Shown here: positions 25,247 through 37,904 of the stretch, piece by piece | Position numbering within the stretch: position 1 is the stretch's first letter | How the letters are laid out: every line of letters starts with the position of its first letter | Assembly (NCBI RefSeq): GCF_937616625.2 | Contig: NC_065577.1 | Span: 22,333,501-22,397,500, forward strand | DNA: 64,000 bases | Source of the DNA: Mercurialis annua | Lineage: Eukaryota; Streptophyta; Magnoliopsida; Malpighiales; Euphorbiaceae | Reading direction: 5' to 3' | The notes under the pieces: model-generated | Seen by the model: the letters and a program-made list of their open reading frames with translations, nothing else | Databases searched by the model: none | What the model was told of the DNA's origin: nothing | Position numbers and translations under genes: made by a program

Positions 25247-26610
25247 TGAAGCCAAACTTTTACAAACGTTACGAAACAAATACAAATGTTTCACCTTTTT
25301 GGCGATTTAAGCCAAACGTTTAAAACGATACGAAAAAAAACCAAACCTTTATAAATGTTACGAAAGAAAACCAAAGTTTCCCCTTTTCAGCAATTTAAGC
25401 CAAACGTTTACAAACATTATGAAACAAAACCAAGCGTTTCACCTTTTTAGCGATATAAGGCAAACATTTAGAAACATTACGAATCAAATCCAAACGTTTC
25501 ACCTTTTTGGCGATTTAAGTCAAACGTTTACAAACGTTTCAAAACAAATCGAAACGTTTCACCTTTTTAGCGATTTAAACCAAACATTTACAAACGTTAC
25601 GATACAAATCCAAACGTTTCACCTTTTTAGAAATTTAAACCAAACGTTTACAAACGTTACGAAACAAATCCAAACATTTCACCTTTTCAACGATTTAAGC
25701 AAAACATTTAAAACATTGCGATACAAATCCAAACGTTTCACATTTTTAGTGATTTAAGCCAAATGTTTACAAACGTTACGAAACAAATCCAAATATTTCA
25801 CCTTTTTATCGATATAAGCCAAACGTTTACAAACGTTACGAAACAAAGCCAAACGTTTAACCTTTTAAGTGATTGAAGCCAAACGTTTAAAAACGTTACG
25901 AAACAGAACCAAATGTTTCATCTTTTAAGCAAATTAACCCAAACGTTTACAAATGTTACGAAACAAATCCAAATGTTTCACCTTTATAGCGATTTAAGCG
26001 AAAAGTTTAAAACATTACGAAACAAATCCAAACGTTTCCTTTTTTATCGATTTAACCAATATTTTAAAACGTGACAAAACCAATCCAAACGTTTACAAAC
26101 TTTACAAAACAAATCCAAGCGTCTCACCTCTATAGCTATTTAAGCCAAGCATTTAAAACGTTACAAAACCAATCCAAAAGTTTAAAATGTTACGAAACAA
26201 AAGCAAAAGTTTCCCCTTTTTAGGTATTTAAGCCAAACGTTAACAAACGTTACGAAATAAATCCAAACGTTTAAAACGTTACGAAACAAATCCAAACGTT
26301 TAAAACGTTACAAAACAAATCCAAACATTTAACCTTTTAGCGATTTATGCCAAACGTTTACGAACGTTACGAAACAAAGCCAAATGTTTCACCTTTTAAG
26401 TTATTTAAGCCAAACGTTTAAAAACGTTATAAAAAAATCCAAACTTTTTCCCTTTATAGCGATTTAAGCCAAACGTTTACAAACGTTACGAAACAAAACC
26501 AAACAATTCATCTTTTTAGCGATTTAAGTCAAACGTTTAAAACGTTATGAAACCAATCCTAACGTTACAAAACAAATCCAAATAATTCACATTTTTAACG
26601 ATTGAAGCCA
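25247..26610 (+). repeat. HOR-I copy 5, partial and more diverged
   Basis: It follows copy 4 with the same landmark order (CCAATATTTT at 26056, 1,791 after 24265). It then loses about one monomer near 26240 and fades out near 26600. Further weak copies of the same landmarks occur at about 27440-28080. Confidence 0.75.
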
Positions 26611-28199
26611 AACGTTTACAAACGATACAAAACAAATCCAAATGTTTTACATTTTTACGGACTTAAGCCAAACGTTTACAAACGTTACGAAACAAATACA
26701 AACATTTCAACTTTTTAGTGAATTAAGCGAAACGTTTACAAACGATACGAAACAAAACCAAACGTTTACAAACGTTACGAAACAAAACCAAACGTTTCAC
26801 CTTTTTAGCAATTTAAGACAAACGTTTACAAACATTACGAAACAAAACCAAACGTTTCACCTTTTTAGCGATATAAGCCAAACGTTTAGAAACATTACGA
26901 AACAAATCCTAATGTTTCACATTTGATGCGGTTTGAACCAAAAGTTTAAAACGTTACAAAACTAATCCAAACGTTTAAAACGTTACGAAACCAATCCAAA
27001 CGTTTCACGCTTCACCTTTTTAGAAATTTAAACCAAACGTTTACAAACGTTACCAAAGAAATCCAAATGTTTCACCTTTTTAGTCATTTAACTCAAACAT
27101 TTAAAAAAGTTACGAAACAAATTTTACCGTTTTACCTTTTTTAGCAATTTAAAAAATGTTACGAAACTAATACAAACGTTTAAAATGTTAGGAAACAAAT
27201 CCAAACGTTTACCCTTTTTAACGATTAAAGCAAAACGTTTACAAACATTACGAAACAAATCTAAACGTTTTAACTTTTTAGCGATTTACGAAAACAAATC
27301 CAAACGTTTCACATTTTTAACTATTTAAGCCAAACGTTTACAAATGTTACGAAACAAATACAAACGTTACACCTTTTTAGCGATTTAAGCCAAACATTTA
27401 CAAACGATACGAAACAAAACTAAACATTTACAAACGTTACGAAAGAAAACCAAAGTTTCACCTTTTCAGCAATTTAAGCCAAACGTTTACAAACATTACG
27501 AGAAAAAAAACCTAGCGTTGCACCTTTTTAGCGATTTAAGGCAAACATTTAGAAATATTACGAAAGAAATCAAAAGGTTTCACCTTTTTAGCAATTTAAG
27601 CCAAACGTTTACAAACTTTGAAAACAAATCGGAACGTTTCACCTTTTTATTGATTTAAGCCAAATGTTTACAAACATTACGAAACAAATTCAAACGTTTC
27701 ACCTTTTTAGCAATTTAAACCAAACGTTTACAAACGTTACGAAACAAATCCAGACGTTTTACCTTTTCAGCAATTTAAGCAAAACATTTAAAATGTTACG
27801 AAACAAATCTAAACGTTTCACATTTTTAGCTATTTAAGCCAAACGTTTACAAACGTTACGAAACAAATCCAAATGTTTCTCCTTTTTAGCGATATAAGCC
27901 AAACCTTTACAAAAGTGACGAAACAAAGCCAAACGTTTCACCTTTTAAGTTATTGAAGCCAAACGTTTAAAAACGTTACGAAACAGATCCAAACGTTTCA
28001 CATTTTTGGAGATTTAAGCCAAACGTTTACAAACATTACGAAATAAATCCAAATGTTTCCCATTTTTAGCGATTTAAGCGTAAAGTTTAAAACGTTACGA
28101 AACAAATCAAAACGTTTCCCTTTTTAGGGATTTAAGCCAAACGTTTACAAACCTTACGAAACTAATTCAAATGTTTCATATTTTTAGCGAGTTAAGCCA

Positions 28200-31100
28200 A
28201 ACGTTTAAAACGTCACGAAACAAATCCAAATGTTTAAAACGTCACGAAACAAATCCAAACGTTTCCCCTTTTTAGCAATTTAAGCCAAACGTTTCCCCAC
28301 CTTACGAAACAAAACTAAACATTTCACCTTTTTAGCGATTTAAGCCAAACGTTTGAAACGTTACGAAACCAATCCAAACTTTTGAAATGTTACAAAACAA
28401 ATCCAAAGGTTTCACCTTTTTAGCGATTTAAGCAAAACGTTTACAAATATTACAAAACAAATCCAAACGTTTCATATTTTTAGCGATTTAAGCCAAACCT
28501 TTACAAACGTTACGAAGCAAATCCAAACGTTTCACATTTTTAGCTATTTAAGTCAAACGTTTACAAACGATACGAAACAAAAGCAAACGTTTACGAACGT
28601 TAGGAAACAAACCCAAACGTTTCACCTTTTTAATAATGTATGAAGCAAATCCAAACGATTCCCATTTTTAGCAATTTAAGCTAAAATTTTAAAACGTTAC
28701 AAAACCTATCCAAACGTTTAAAAAGTTACTAAACAAATTCAAATGTTTCACCTTTTTAGTGATTTAAGTCAAAGATTTACAAACATTACAAAACAAATCC
28801 AAACGTTCACCTTTTTAGCGATTTAAGCTAAACGTATGCAAATGTTACAAAAAAAATCTAAATGTTTCTCCTTTTTAGCGATTGAAGCCAAACATTTACA
28901 AACGCTACGAAACAACTCCAAACGTTTCCTCTTTTTAGCGATATAAGCCAAACATTTAAAACGCTACAATACCAATCCAAACGTTTACAAACGTAACGAA
29001 ACAAAACCAAATGTTTCACCTATTTAACAATTTAAGACAAACGTTTACAAATGTTACAAAATAAAATAAAACATTTCACCTTTTTAGCGATTTAAACCAA
29101 ACGTTTACAAATGATACGAAAAAAAACCAAACGTTTCACCTTCTTGGCGATTTAAGGCAAACGTTAAAAAATGTTACGAAACAAATCCAAACGTTTGTAA
29201 ACGTTTCGAAACAAATCCAAACGTTTGGAAACAATACGAAACAAATCCAAATGTTTCACCTTTTTAGCGATTTACGCAAAATATTTACAAACATTACGAA
29301 ACAAATCCAAACGTTTCACCTTTTTAGCGATTTAAGCCAAAGGTTTAGAAACGTTGCGAAGCAAATCCAAAAAGTTTCACATTTTTAGCGATTTAAGCCA
29401 AACGTTCAGAAACGTTACGAAATAAATCCAAACGTTTAAAACGTTACTAAACAAATCCAAACATTTCACCTTTTTAGCGATTTAAGCCAAACGTCTAAAA
29501 ACGTTGCGAAACAAAACCAAACATTTCACCTTTTTAGTTACTTAAGCCAAACGTTTACAAATGTTGTTAAACAAATCGAAACGTTTCACATTTTCAGCGA
29601 TTTAAGCCGAATGTTTACAAACGTTACGAAGCAAATCTATACGTTTAAAATGTTCCGAAACAAATCCAAACGTTTCACCTTTTTACCGATTTATGCAAAA
29701 CTTAAAACGAATCGAAACGTTTCACCTATTTAGCGATTGAATCCAAATGTTTACAAACATTACGAAACAAAGCCAAACGTTAACAAACGTTACGAAACAA
29801 AGCCAAACGTTTCACCTTTTCACCGATTTATGACAAACATTTACAAACGTTATGAAACAAATCCAAACGATTAAAACGTTACGAAACAATTCCAAACGTT
29901 ACGCCTTTTTAGCGATTTAAGCCAAACATTACGAAACAAAACCAAATGTTTCACCTTTTTAGAGATTTAAGCTAAACGTTTACAAATGTTACGAAACAAA
30001 TCCAAATGTTCCATATTTTTAGCGAGTTAAGCCAAACGTTTACAAACGTTACGAAACAAATCCAAATGATTAAAACATCACAAAAAAATCCAAACGTTTA
30101 ACCTTTTTAACGATTTAAGCCAAACGTTTACAAAAGTTACGAAACAAAACTAAACATTTCACCTTTTTAACGATTTAAGCCAAACGTGTGAAACTTTACG
30201 AAACCAATCCAAACTTTTGAAACGTTGCGAAACAAATCCAAATGTTTCACCTTTTTAGCGATTGAAGCAAAACGTTTACAAATGTTACAAAACAAATCCA
30301 AACGTTTCATATTTTTAGCGATTTAAGCCAAATATTTACAAACGTTACGAAACTAATCCAAACGTTTCACATTTTTAGCTATTTAAGACAAACGTTCACA
30401 AAAGATACGAAACAAAGCCAAACGTTTACAAACGTAACGAAACAAAACCAAATGTTTCACTTTTTTTAGCGATTTAAGCGAAACTTTTAGAGACAGTACG
30501 AAGCAAATCCAAACGTTTCATATTTTTAGCGATTTAAGCCAAAAGTTTAATACGTTACAAAACCAATCCAAACGTTTAAAACATTATGAAACAAATCCAA
30601 ATGTTTCACCATATTAGCGATTTAAGTAAAATGTTTAAAAACATTACAAAACAAATCCAAACTTGAACCTTTTTAGCGATTTAAGCCAAACGTTTACAAA
30701 TATTACAAAACAAATCTAAACGTTTCCCCTTTTTAGCGATTGAAGCCAAACATTTACAAACGCTAATCAACAAATCCAGACGTTTCACCTTTTAGCTATT
30801 TAAGCCAAACATTTAAAACGTTACAATACCAATTCAAACGTTTACAAACGTTACGAAACAAAACCAAACATTTCATTAATTTAGCAATTTAAACCAAACG
30901 TTTACAAATGTTACAAAACAAAACCAAACGTTTCACCTTCTTAGCGATTTAAGGAAAACATTTAAAAATGATACGAAACAAATCCAAAAGTTTGTAAACG
31001 TTTCGAAACAAATCCAAGCGTTTGGAAACGTTACAAAACAAATCCAAATGTTTCACCTTTTTAGCGATTTACGCAAAATATTTACAAACATGACGAAACA

Positions 31101-33244
31101 AATCCAAACGTTTCACCTTTTTAGCGATTTAAGCCAAAGGTTTAAAAACGTTACGAAGCAAATCCAAAAAGTTTCACATTTTTAGCGATTTAAGCCAAAC
31201 GTTTTAGAAACGTTATGAAATAATTCCAAACGTTCAAAACGTTACTAAACAAATCCAAACGTTTCACCTTTTTAGCGATTTAAGCCAAACGTTTAAAAAC
31301 GTTGCGAAACTAAACTAAACGTTTCACCTTTTTAGTTACTTAAGCCAAACGTTTACAAACGTTACTAAACAAATCCAAACGTTTCACATTTTCAGCGATT
31401 TAAGCTGAACATTTACAAACGTTATGAAACAAATCCAAACGTTTAAAATGTTACGAAACAAATCCAAACGTTTCACCTTTTTAGCGATTTAAGCAAAACT
31501 TCAAACGAATTGAAAAGTTTCACCTATTTAGCGATTGAATCCAAACATTTACAAACGTTACGAAACAAAGCCAAACGTTAAAAAACATTACGAAACAAAG
31601 CCAAACGTTTCACCATTTCAGCGATTTAAGCCAATTGTTTAAAACATTACGAAACCAATCCAAACGTATAAAAAGATACGAAAGAAATCCAAACATTTCA
31701 CATTTTTAGCCACTTATGCCAAACGTTTACAAACGTTACGAAACAAATCCAAATGATTAAAACGTCACGAAACAATTCCAAACGTTTCGCCTTTTTAGCT
31801 ATTTAAGCAAAACGTTACGAAACAAAACCAAACGTTTCACCTTTTTAGCGATTTAAGGCAAACGTTTACAAATGTTACGAAACAAATCCAAACGTTCCAT
31901 ATTTTTAGCCAATTAAGCCAAACGTTTACAAATGCTAAAAACAAATCCAAATGATTAAAACATCACGAAACAAATCCAAACGTTTAACCTTTTTAGAGAT
32001 TTAAGCCAAACGTTTACAAAAGTTACGAAACAAAACTAAACATTTCACCTTTTTAACGATTTAAGTCAAACGTTTGAAACTTTACGAAACCAATCCAAAC
32101 TTTTGAAACGTTACGAAACAAATCCAAACGTTTCACCTTTTTAGCGATTGAAGCAAAACGTTTACAAATGTTACAAAACAAATCCAACTGTTTCATATTT
32201 TTAGCTATTTAAGCCAAATATTTACAAACGTTACGAAACTAATCCAAACGTTTCACATTTTTAGCTATTTAAGCCAAATGTTCACAAAAGATACGAAACA
32301 AAGCCAAACGTTTACAAACGTTACGAAACAAAACCAAATATTTCACTTTTTTTGCGATTTAAGCCAAACTTTTAAAGACAGTACGAAGCAATTCCAAACG
32401 TTTCACATATTTAGCGATTTAAGCCAAAAGTTTAATACGTTACAAAACCAATCCAAACGTTTAAAACGTTATGAAACAAATCCAAATGTTTCACCTTTTT
32501 AGCGATTTAAGTTAAATGTGTAAAAACATTACAAAACAAATCCAAACGTTCACCTTTTTAGCGATTTAACCCAAACGTTTACAAATATTACAAAACAAAT
32601 CTAAACATTTCCCCTTTTTAGCGATTGAACCCAAACGTTTACAAACGCTACGCAACAAATCCAGACGTTTCACCTTTTAGCTATTTAAGCCAAATATATA
32701 AAATGTTACAATACCAATCCAAACGTTTACAAACATTACGAAATAAAACCAAGCATTTCATCTATTAAGAAATTTAAACCAAACATTTACAAATGTTACA
32801 AAACAAAATAAAACATTTCACCTTTTTAGAGATTTAAGCAAAACGTTTGCAAATGTTATGAAACAAAACCAAATGATTTACATTTTTAACGATTTAAGCC
32901 AAACGTTAAAATGTTACGAAACAAATCCAAACGTTTGTAAACGTTACGAAACAAATCCAAGCGTTTCACCTTTTTCGCGATTTAAGCAAAACATTTACAC
33001 AAGTTACGAAACAAATCCAAAAGTTTCACCTTTTTAGCGATTTAAGTCAAACGTTTACAAACGTTATGAAACAAATCCAAACGTTTCACATTATTAGCAA
33101 TTTAAGCCAAACCTTTAAAAACGTTACGAAATAAATCTAAACGTTTAAAACGTTACGAAACAAATCCAAACGTTTCACCTTTTTGGCGATATAAGCCAAA
33201 CATTTACAAACGTTACGAAACAAAACAAAACGTTTCACCTTTTT
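28200..33244 (+). repeat. HOR-II copies upstream of element B (about 1.9-kb period)
   Basis: A second composite repeat. The marker GATTAAAACATCAC is at 30068 and 31953 (1,885 apart). CTTTTGAAA.GTT recurs near 28379, 30209 and 32099, and an AAACGAAT.GAAA marker near 29706 and 31504. Divergence between copies is higher than in HOR-I. The block is interrupted by element B and continues after it. Edges are approximate. Confidence 0.72.
33240..33244 (+). repeat. Left target-site duplication of element B
   Basis: TTTTT directly before the 5' LTR, matching TTTTT directly after the 3' LTR. Removing the element plus one copy restores a normal monomer reading CACCTTTTTAGTTATTTAAG. Confidence 0.85.
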
Positions 33245-33359
33245 TGTAATACCCCATAAATTTTCTTTAAATTTTCCGATGAGTTTCCCGTTAATTTTTC
33301 GGGTCATTTTATATATCGCGGTTCAATTTTTAGGTTCGGGTCTGCTCCCTTTGTTTTTA

Positions 33360-33383
33360 TGGTTCAACCAAAAGGTTGAACCA
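33360..33383. other. Perfect 10-bp hairpin in B 5' LTR
   Basis: TGGTTCAACC and GGTTGAACCA are separated by AAAA. The same hairpin occurs in both C LTRs and, with one mismatch, in A. In the B 3' LTR the right arm has been deleted. Confidence 0.8.
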
Positions 33384-33429
33384 CTAGCATCGAATCAGGT
33401 CTCGAAAGAGACATTACTCATTCTTTGGT

Positions 33430-33512
33430 TCTCGTTCGAGAAATGGAATTCTCGAACGTGACACCAGCGTTTATGCTGTGTCTCGTTCGAGAATTCCATT
33501 TCTCGAACAAAA
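33430..33512. other. Long imperfect hairpin of nested TCTCGTTCGAGA palindromes in B 5' LTR
   Basis: Arms 33430-33464 and 33478-33512 are 35-base inverted copies with a few mismatches and a 13-base loop. Each arm itself contains TCTCGTTCGAGAA and TTCTCGAAC palindromes. The perfect palindrome GGTCTCGTTCGAGACC follows at 33530-33545. The 3' LTR has the same structure at about 40939-41055. Confidence 0.8.
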
Positions 33513-35420
33513 CACCAGTTCTTTTTGCTGGTCTCGTTCGAGACCAGCCATACCCTTCCGAGGAGGGCATTTTGGACCAAGTTTGCTCTTCTTTCGAACC
33601 CATATTCAAACCAAACTCCAACCCTAATTCAATCTCCACACTCCAAATAAACCCTAGCCGTCTTTAGCATTTGTTTTCCCTGAGAATTGAAGCTGTTATC
33701 GTCCTTCAAAGTCGCTGCCTCGGTAAGTTTCCTTAATTCATTAAATTCAGATTTGTCTTATCAATGGCAACTCCGTATTTTTGATCGTTCTCTTTCGTTT
33801 CTAGATGGAAATTAATTTCGTTTGATTCCGGAGATTCTAGACTCACATATCTTCGATTCCCTATCTCGTTTTTGCAAGACGGTACGTAATCGACCTCGTT
33901 TCAATCGCCGCTGTTTTACCGTTTCGTTTGTTACATGAAAACTGTTCTAACTTCTACATGTTCTGCCGAATACTTCATCTTTCCTTTGGCGTTGTTTTTA
34001 TTTTCTGGATGCTATTGGGTCTCCGGAGTGTTAGAGATTCATAACTAAGTTGTTTGGGTTGTGTTGTTTACGGTTTGGTTCATCGTTATTTTCTGCCGTG
34101 TTGTTTAATTCGTTTTGAAATTTAAATTCTGCTTTCAGTTAATTTATTGTTCTAGGGCCATGTTGTACATTGGTTAAATGATTAGTGTTGATTGTTTGTA
34201 ATTGAGGTTGTTGTGTTAGCATTATATTTTCAATGATTTAAGGCTTAAGAAACATTACAGTAGCTAAGTAAAATGGAGTATGGTTGAAAGATTCATACAT
34301 GGCGGGGATTTGGTTGTTTTTGAATGAAGGAGATGGCAAATTTGCCACTATGATCACCATCATGTTTTTCTCAAAACAACTCAATGCTTAAGTTTAAATT
34401 ATAAATGGATTTTGTTTTAATAATAACTTTCGAATTTTGATAGATTATAAATTTGTAATTGTAAACAATAAGTGTTACAATTTAAATTAATATAATTACT
34501 CGGGTAATTATATATTTTTTCGATTACCAAAGTGGCTAAATTCCAATTTAGCCCTTGATCATTTTATAACTTATTTAATTAAGTTTTTGGTTAGTAACTT
34601 CATATTTTGTTTTAATTATAAATAAAAGTAATTAATTTGATTCCGAATATTAAATTGGCTAAAGTACAGAATAGTCCCTAATAGGCTAAAGTACAATTTA
34701 GTCCCTAAAACTTTTATAAACTTAAAATGGCTAGGTTTTTGGGTTGTAACTTGGGTTACTTGAAACTGAAGTTATTGAGTTCTGCTTTTAAAATGGATTA
34801 TTATTTTATCGAATTATTTCATAAATATAAACTCGGGTTTATAATTGATAAACGTTTAAGTCGGGTTAGACTTGGGTCACCCGACAAGTGAGGTTAGCTT
34901 GGTAGTTATTGGTAACTCGGCTAACCCACTATTTGGAAATTAATTATTATTTAAAGATTATTAAATAATATTTGTAAATTGGATTTTTAAGTGAGAACTC
35001 AATAAACTTGCATTAATTGGGCTTTATCACCTATTGGGTATTTTTAGTGTTGTTCTGGATTGTTTTATCCCGATGTGTTGTTAGTGCTAGTCCTATGTGG
35101 TGTCGGGTACTCTCTAGAGTTAGGGTCTGTTTTTAATAATTATTTATTTGTCTAGACCCGTCTACTGTTCGTGCTTTAGAGGCAAACCAGGATTAGTTGC
35201 TTGCCGGTTATCACGTGGATTAGCAAGCAATGAGTTTGTACTTACTATTTACCGCTTTATTAAGCAAATTGTTATTTTAATATTAAATATATATATATTG
35301 TACGTGTATTGCTAACTATTTTTATATTATGGCTTTTAGTTGGAACATGCTACCTAATGGGCATCATTAGGACTGCGTGCGCACCGGTAATGATCTGGCT
35401 AAGGTATTTATGGAAATGTG

Positions 35421-35544
35421 GTAACTCGGTGTGAGCATAGCTCTCGGGACCAAATAGAGTAACTCGGTGTAGCACAGCTCTCGGGACTCTGGATATGGTA
35501 AACGTGTGGTCAATGGTAACTCGGTGTAGCTCAGCTCTCGGGAC
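35421..35544 (+). repeat. Three direct repeats in B 5' LTR
   Basis: GTAACTCGGTGT..AGCTCTCGGGAC occurs at 35421-35450, 35459-35487 and 35516-35544, 29-30 bases each. The 3' LTR has the same three at 42923, 42961 and 43018. I see none in A or C, so the triplication is particular to B's lineage. Role unknown. Confidence 0.8.
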
Positions 35545-36149
35545 CACGCCTCTTGGGTTATGTTTATTATTTAGAATTGTGGATTAGGGTTCCAACTATT
35601 ATTCGTAATATCGTTATTAAATGTTTTAAACGGTTTTTAAGGTCTTCCACTTGATAAATGTAAATAGTGGTATAAACTCATCTCAGTATATCTGACCCCG
35701 TTGTTTTCCCAATTTTTCCCAGGGTTATGATCTAAGAGAGTCTGGTGATCTCCGTATTTACTTTCCTCGGAGGTTTCATTTATTTTAGTAAAACTATCAA
35801 ATTGTTTTATTCTTAGACCGCAGTAGTTGACTAGACATCTTTATTTTTATTATAGTTGTTTGTCGGATTGGTCCGACTGGATATAATGCTTTGGCATGTT
35901 TATACTGCTTACTCTGTGTACTTTTTATGCCATATTGGAAACTCGTAGTTGAACGAGTATTTATAATATTAAATGTTGAATATTATAACAGTTAGAATTA
36001 GGCTGAAGTCTCGGTTGCCCCCGAGCATTAGTTTTCTTACAGGTTTATTATAATTGTATGTTAACTGAAAGGCTAGCTACGAGTTTTGGTACTACATTAC
36101 CCATACCCTAGCGCCAGTCACTATTCATGAAAATGGGTCGTGACAAACT

Positions 36150-36161
36150 TGGTATCAGAGC
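36150..36161 (+). promoter_or_regulatory. Primer binding site of element B (initiator tRNA-Met)
   Basis: TGGTATCAGAGC, four bases after the LTR end, is complementary to the 3' end of plant initiator tRNA-Met. It primes minus-strand synthesis in many plant retrotransposons. Element C has the same site at the same distance. Confidence 0.92.
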
Positions 36162-37882
36162 TTTGGTTTCAAACCAAGGCCTTATGCATGTTATGTGTTA
36201 TGTGTTTTGGCATGATAAGTTGATGTCGTGTCATAGGAACTACTGCGGAATTAGGATTCGTGTCTTGTCTTTTAGAATGTCATCATTTGTTTTCAAACCT
36301 TCAGCCTACATCCTATAGGTGATGTCTGTCTGTCCTTATTTGGTATTGATGCTTTGATTGACAATTTATTTCACTTGAATGTTAATTGCTGTGTTTTATC
36401 ATGTTAAGATTATTTCACTTGGGTGATTATAATTGCTTTTGATTTCTCGGGAAATCATGGGTCGGTAAATATTTCTAAACTCATACTTGGGTATGGTGTT
36501 GTGTGATAAATTTGGCGACTATGCCTGATACAATTTAGAATATATGGTATGGTTACGATTATTTTATATGATGTGTTGAACTGCTTTTTCCTTATTACTA
36601 AAGTACATCTTGGTTTTGTCCTCGACTGTGGATTTTAAATGTGATCTGATGTTGGGCGTTCGCCTTGTTTTCTTTTAAAGATGATTTTGAGTTAAATTTT
36701 AAAACGTGTTTTGGTGGTCATACATTATTTGATCACAAGTTGATTTAAAGATTTTCATAGAGAATATCGTTTTATCCGATTTGTGTTTCGACACGGAATC
36801 ATAAGAGAAGTTTGGTTTTAAAATTCTTAAAAAGTTTGAATTTCGGTTGAGTTACCAATAAAAAGAAATTCTTGTATTTTGAAATATCATGTCTGGGCTG
36901 GTGTTTACAAGCAATGATTTCAAAATGATATTTTATGAGATGAGCCATAGTTTTAAGAATTTAACGTTGAAGTTATTTTATCATGTTGTAGTATGACAGC
37001 ATTTAAATTATTTGAAATTTACGGAATAGATGTTTGAAATCAAAGATTTGTCACTTGATTTTTATATTACCGTTTAGCGGTTGGTTTATGTTGAGCTCCC
37101 AAATTTGGAAGGATGAAAATGTTATTAAAATATTTTTCCGAATTTACAAATATTTTGAATACGTTTTATAAACGGCTGTTTTGGGTTTGATTTGGGTCAC
37201 CCAAATTTAGAAGTTGAGCTTGGCAGTTGTAATGAATCGACTAGCTCGATGATTTTATGGGTTGAGATACTTGGGTTTAAAGAAATTGGTAAATAAGAAG
37301 AGACTTTTACAGACAATGATTTTGTTTTAACCAAGGCCTCAATAAAACTTGGAAGTTTTCGTATTTGACTTTAAATTTCAAAAACGAATTTTGAACTGTA
37401 CTATTAAATTGTTATATAATTACATGGTAATTATGTAATAAGATTTTTAAAATGTTGTGGCATGTCCTGTTTTGTCTTTTAAGTATGGTTAGGGTTAATT
37501 GTATTCAATGGCATGCTTGAGTGAATTACGGTTCATAGAATTTGTAATCTGTTGGTAATAAATTTGTTTTATAACTTGCTTGTCTGTTGGAACTAAGTTA
37601 ATTGTATTGTTTTGTCTCTTCGTGCGAAGAAGCCCGTGAGATGATTTATTTCATATAGTTATGGTAAATACCTAATGTTTGGTTTGGGTGTGAATCGAAC
37701 TTTGTCCAGACCCCGTTTTGATATAGTATACTGGGGATAAGCTGGGTTTGCTATTTTGTTATTTTGGATCGAAATCTTTGGATTTCGATATCGAGGAAAT
37801 TGAGGAAAATATTCCCTTAAATTGTTTGATGATTTATGATTATCCTAGAAAGGATATTGGAAACTCTGAATCGAGAAGATAG

Positions 37883-37904
37883 ACCGGTATATTAATACAC
37901 CGGT
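37883..37904. other. Conserved dyad in the interior of element B
   Basis: Two ACCGGT words flank TATTAATA, forming a near-perfect 22-base palindrome. Element C has a homologous dyad with different bases but preserved pairing at 54803-54824. Confidence 0.6.

Larger units (their letters stand above)
17584..33244 (+). repeat. Long forward satellite block containing higher-order repeats
   Basis: About 15.7 kb of forward monomers without an orientation change, about 260 units. It contains HOR-I (18455-26610) and the first part of HOR-II (from about 28200). The segments 17700-18450 and 26600-27400 are related and share the landmarks GGACTTAAGCC, TTTAGTGAATTAAGC and a doubled CACGATTCACC/CACGCTTCACC, so the HOR-I block and its flank were themselves duplicated. 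No gene is visible. Confidence 0.96.
33245..36145 (+). mobile_element. 5' LTR of element B
   Basis: 2,901 bases, TGTAATACCCC to CGTGACA. Landmarks: hairpin TGGTTCAACC/GGTTGAACCA (33360-33383), a long imperfect hairpin (33430-33512), palindrome GGTCTCGTTCGAGACC (33530-33545), AATAAACCCTAGCCG (33646-33660) holding the telo-box word AAACCCTA, one TAGACTCA (33838), and three GTAACTCGGTGT repeats (35421-35544). The core promoter is not certain. No protein is encoded; open frames on both strands at 33395-33667 arise from the palindromes. Confidence 0.9.

Noticed and set aside
33646..33660. Telomeric repeat (AAACCCTA)
   Set aside because: A single telo-box-like word in an LTR, not tandem. It has no telomere meaning.
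36150..36161. tRNA gene fragment
   Set aside because: Only the 12 bases complementary to the 3' end of initiator tRNA-Met are present, next to an LTR. It is a primer binding site.
36127..36318. 63-codon frame at the start of the B interior as a gag start
   Set aside because: It begins inside the LTR end, spans the primer binding site and shows no gag features. The homologous part of C is not open in the same way.
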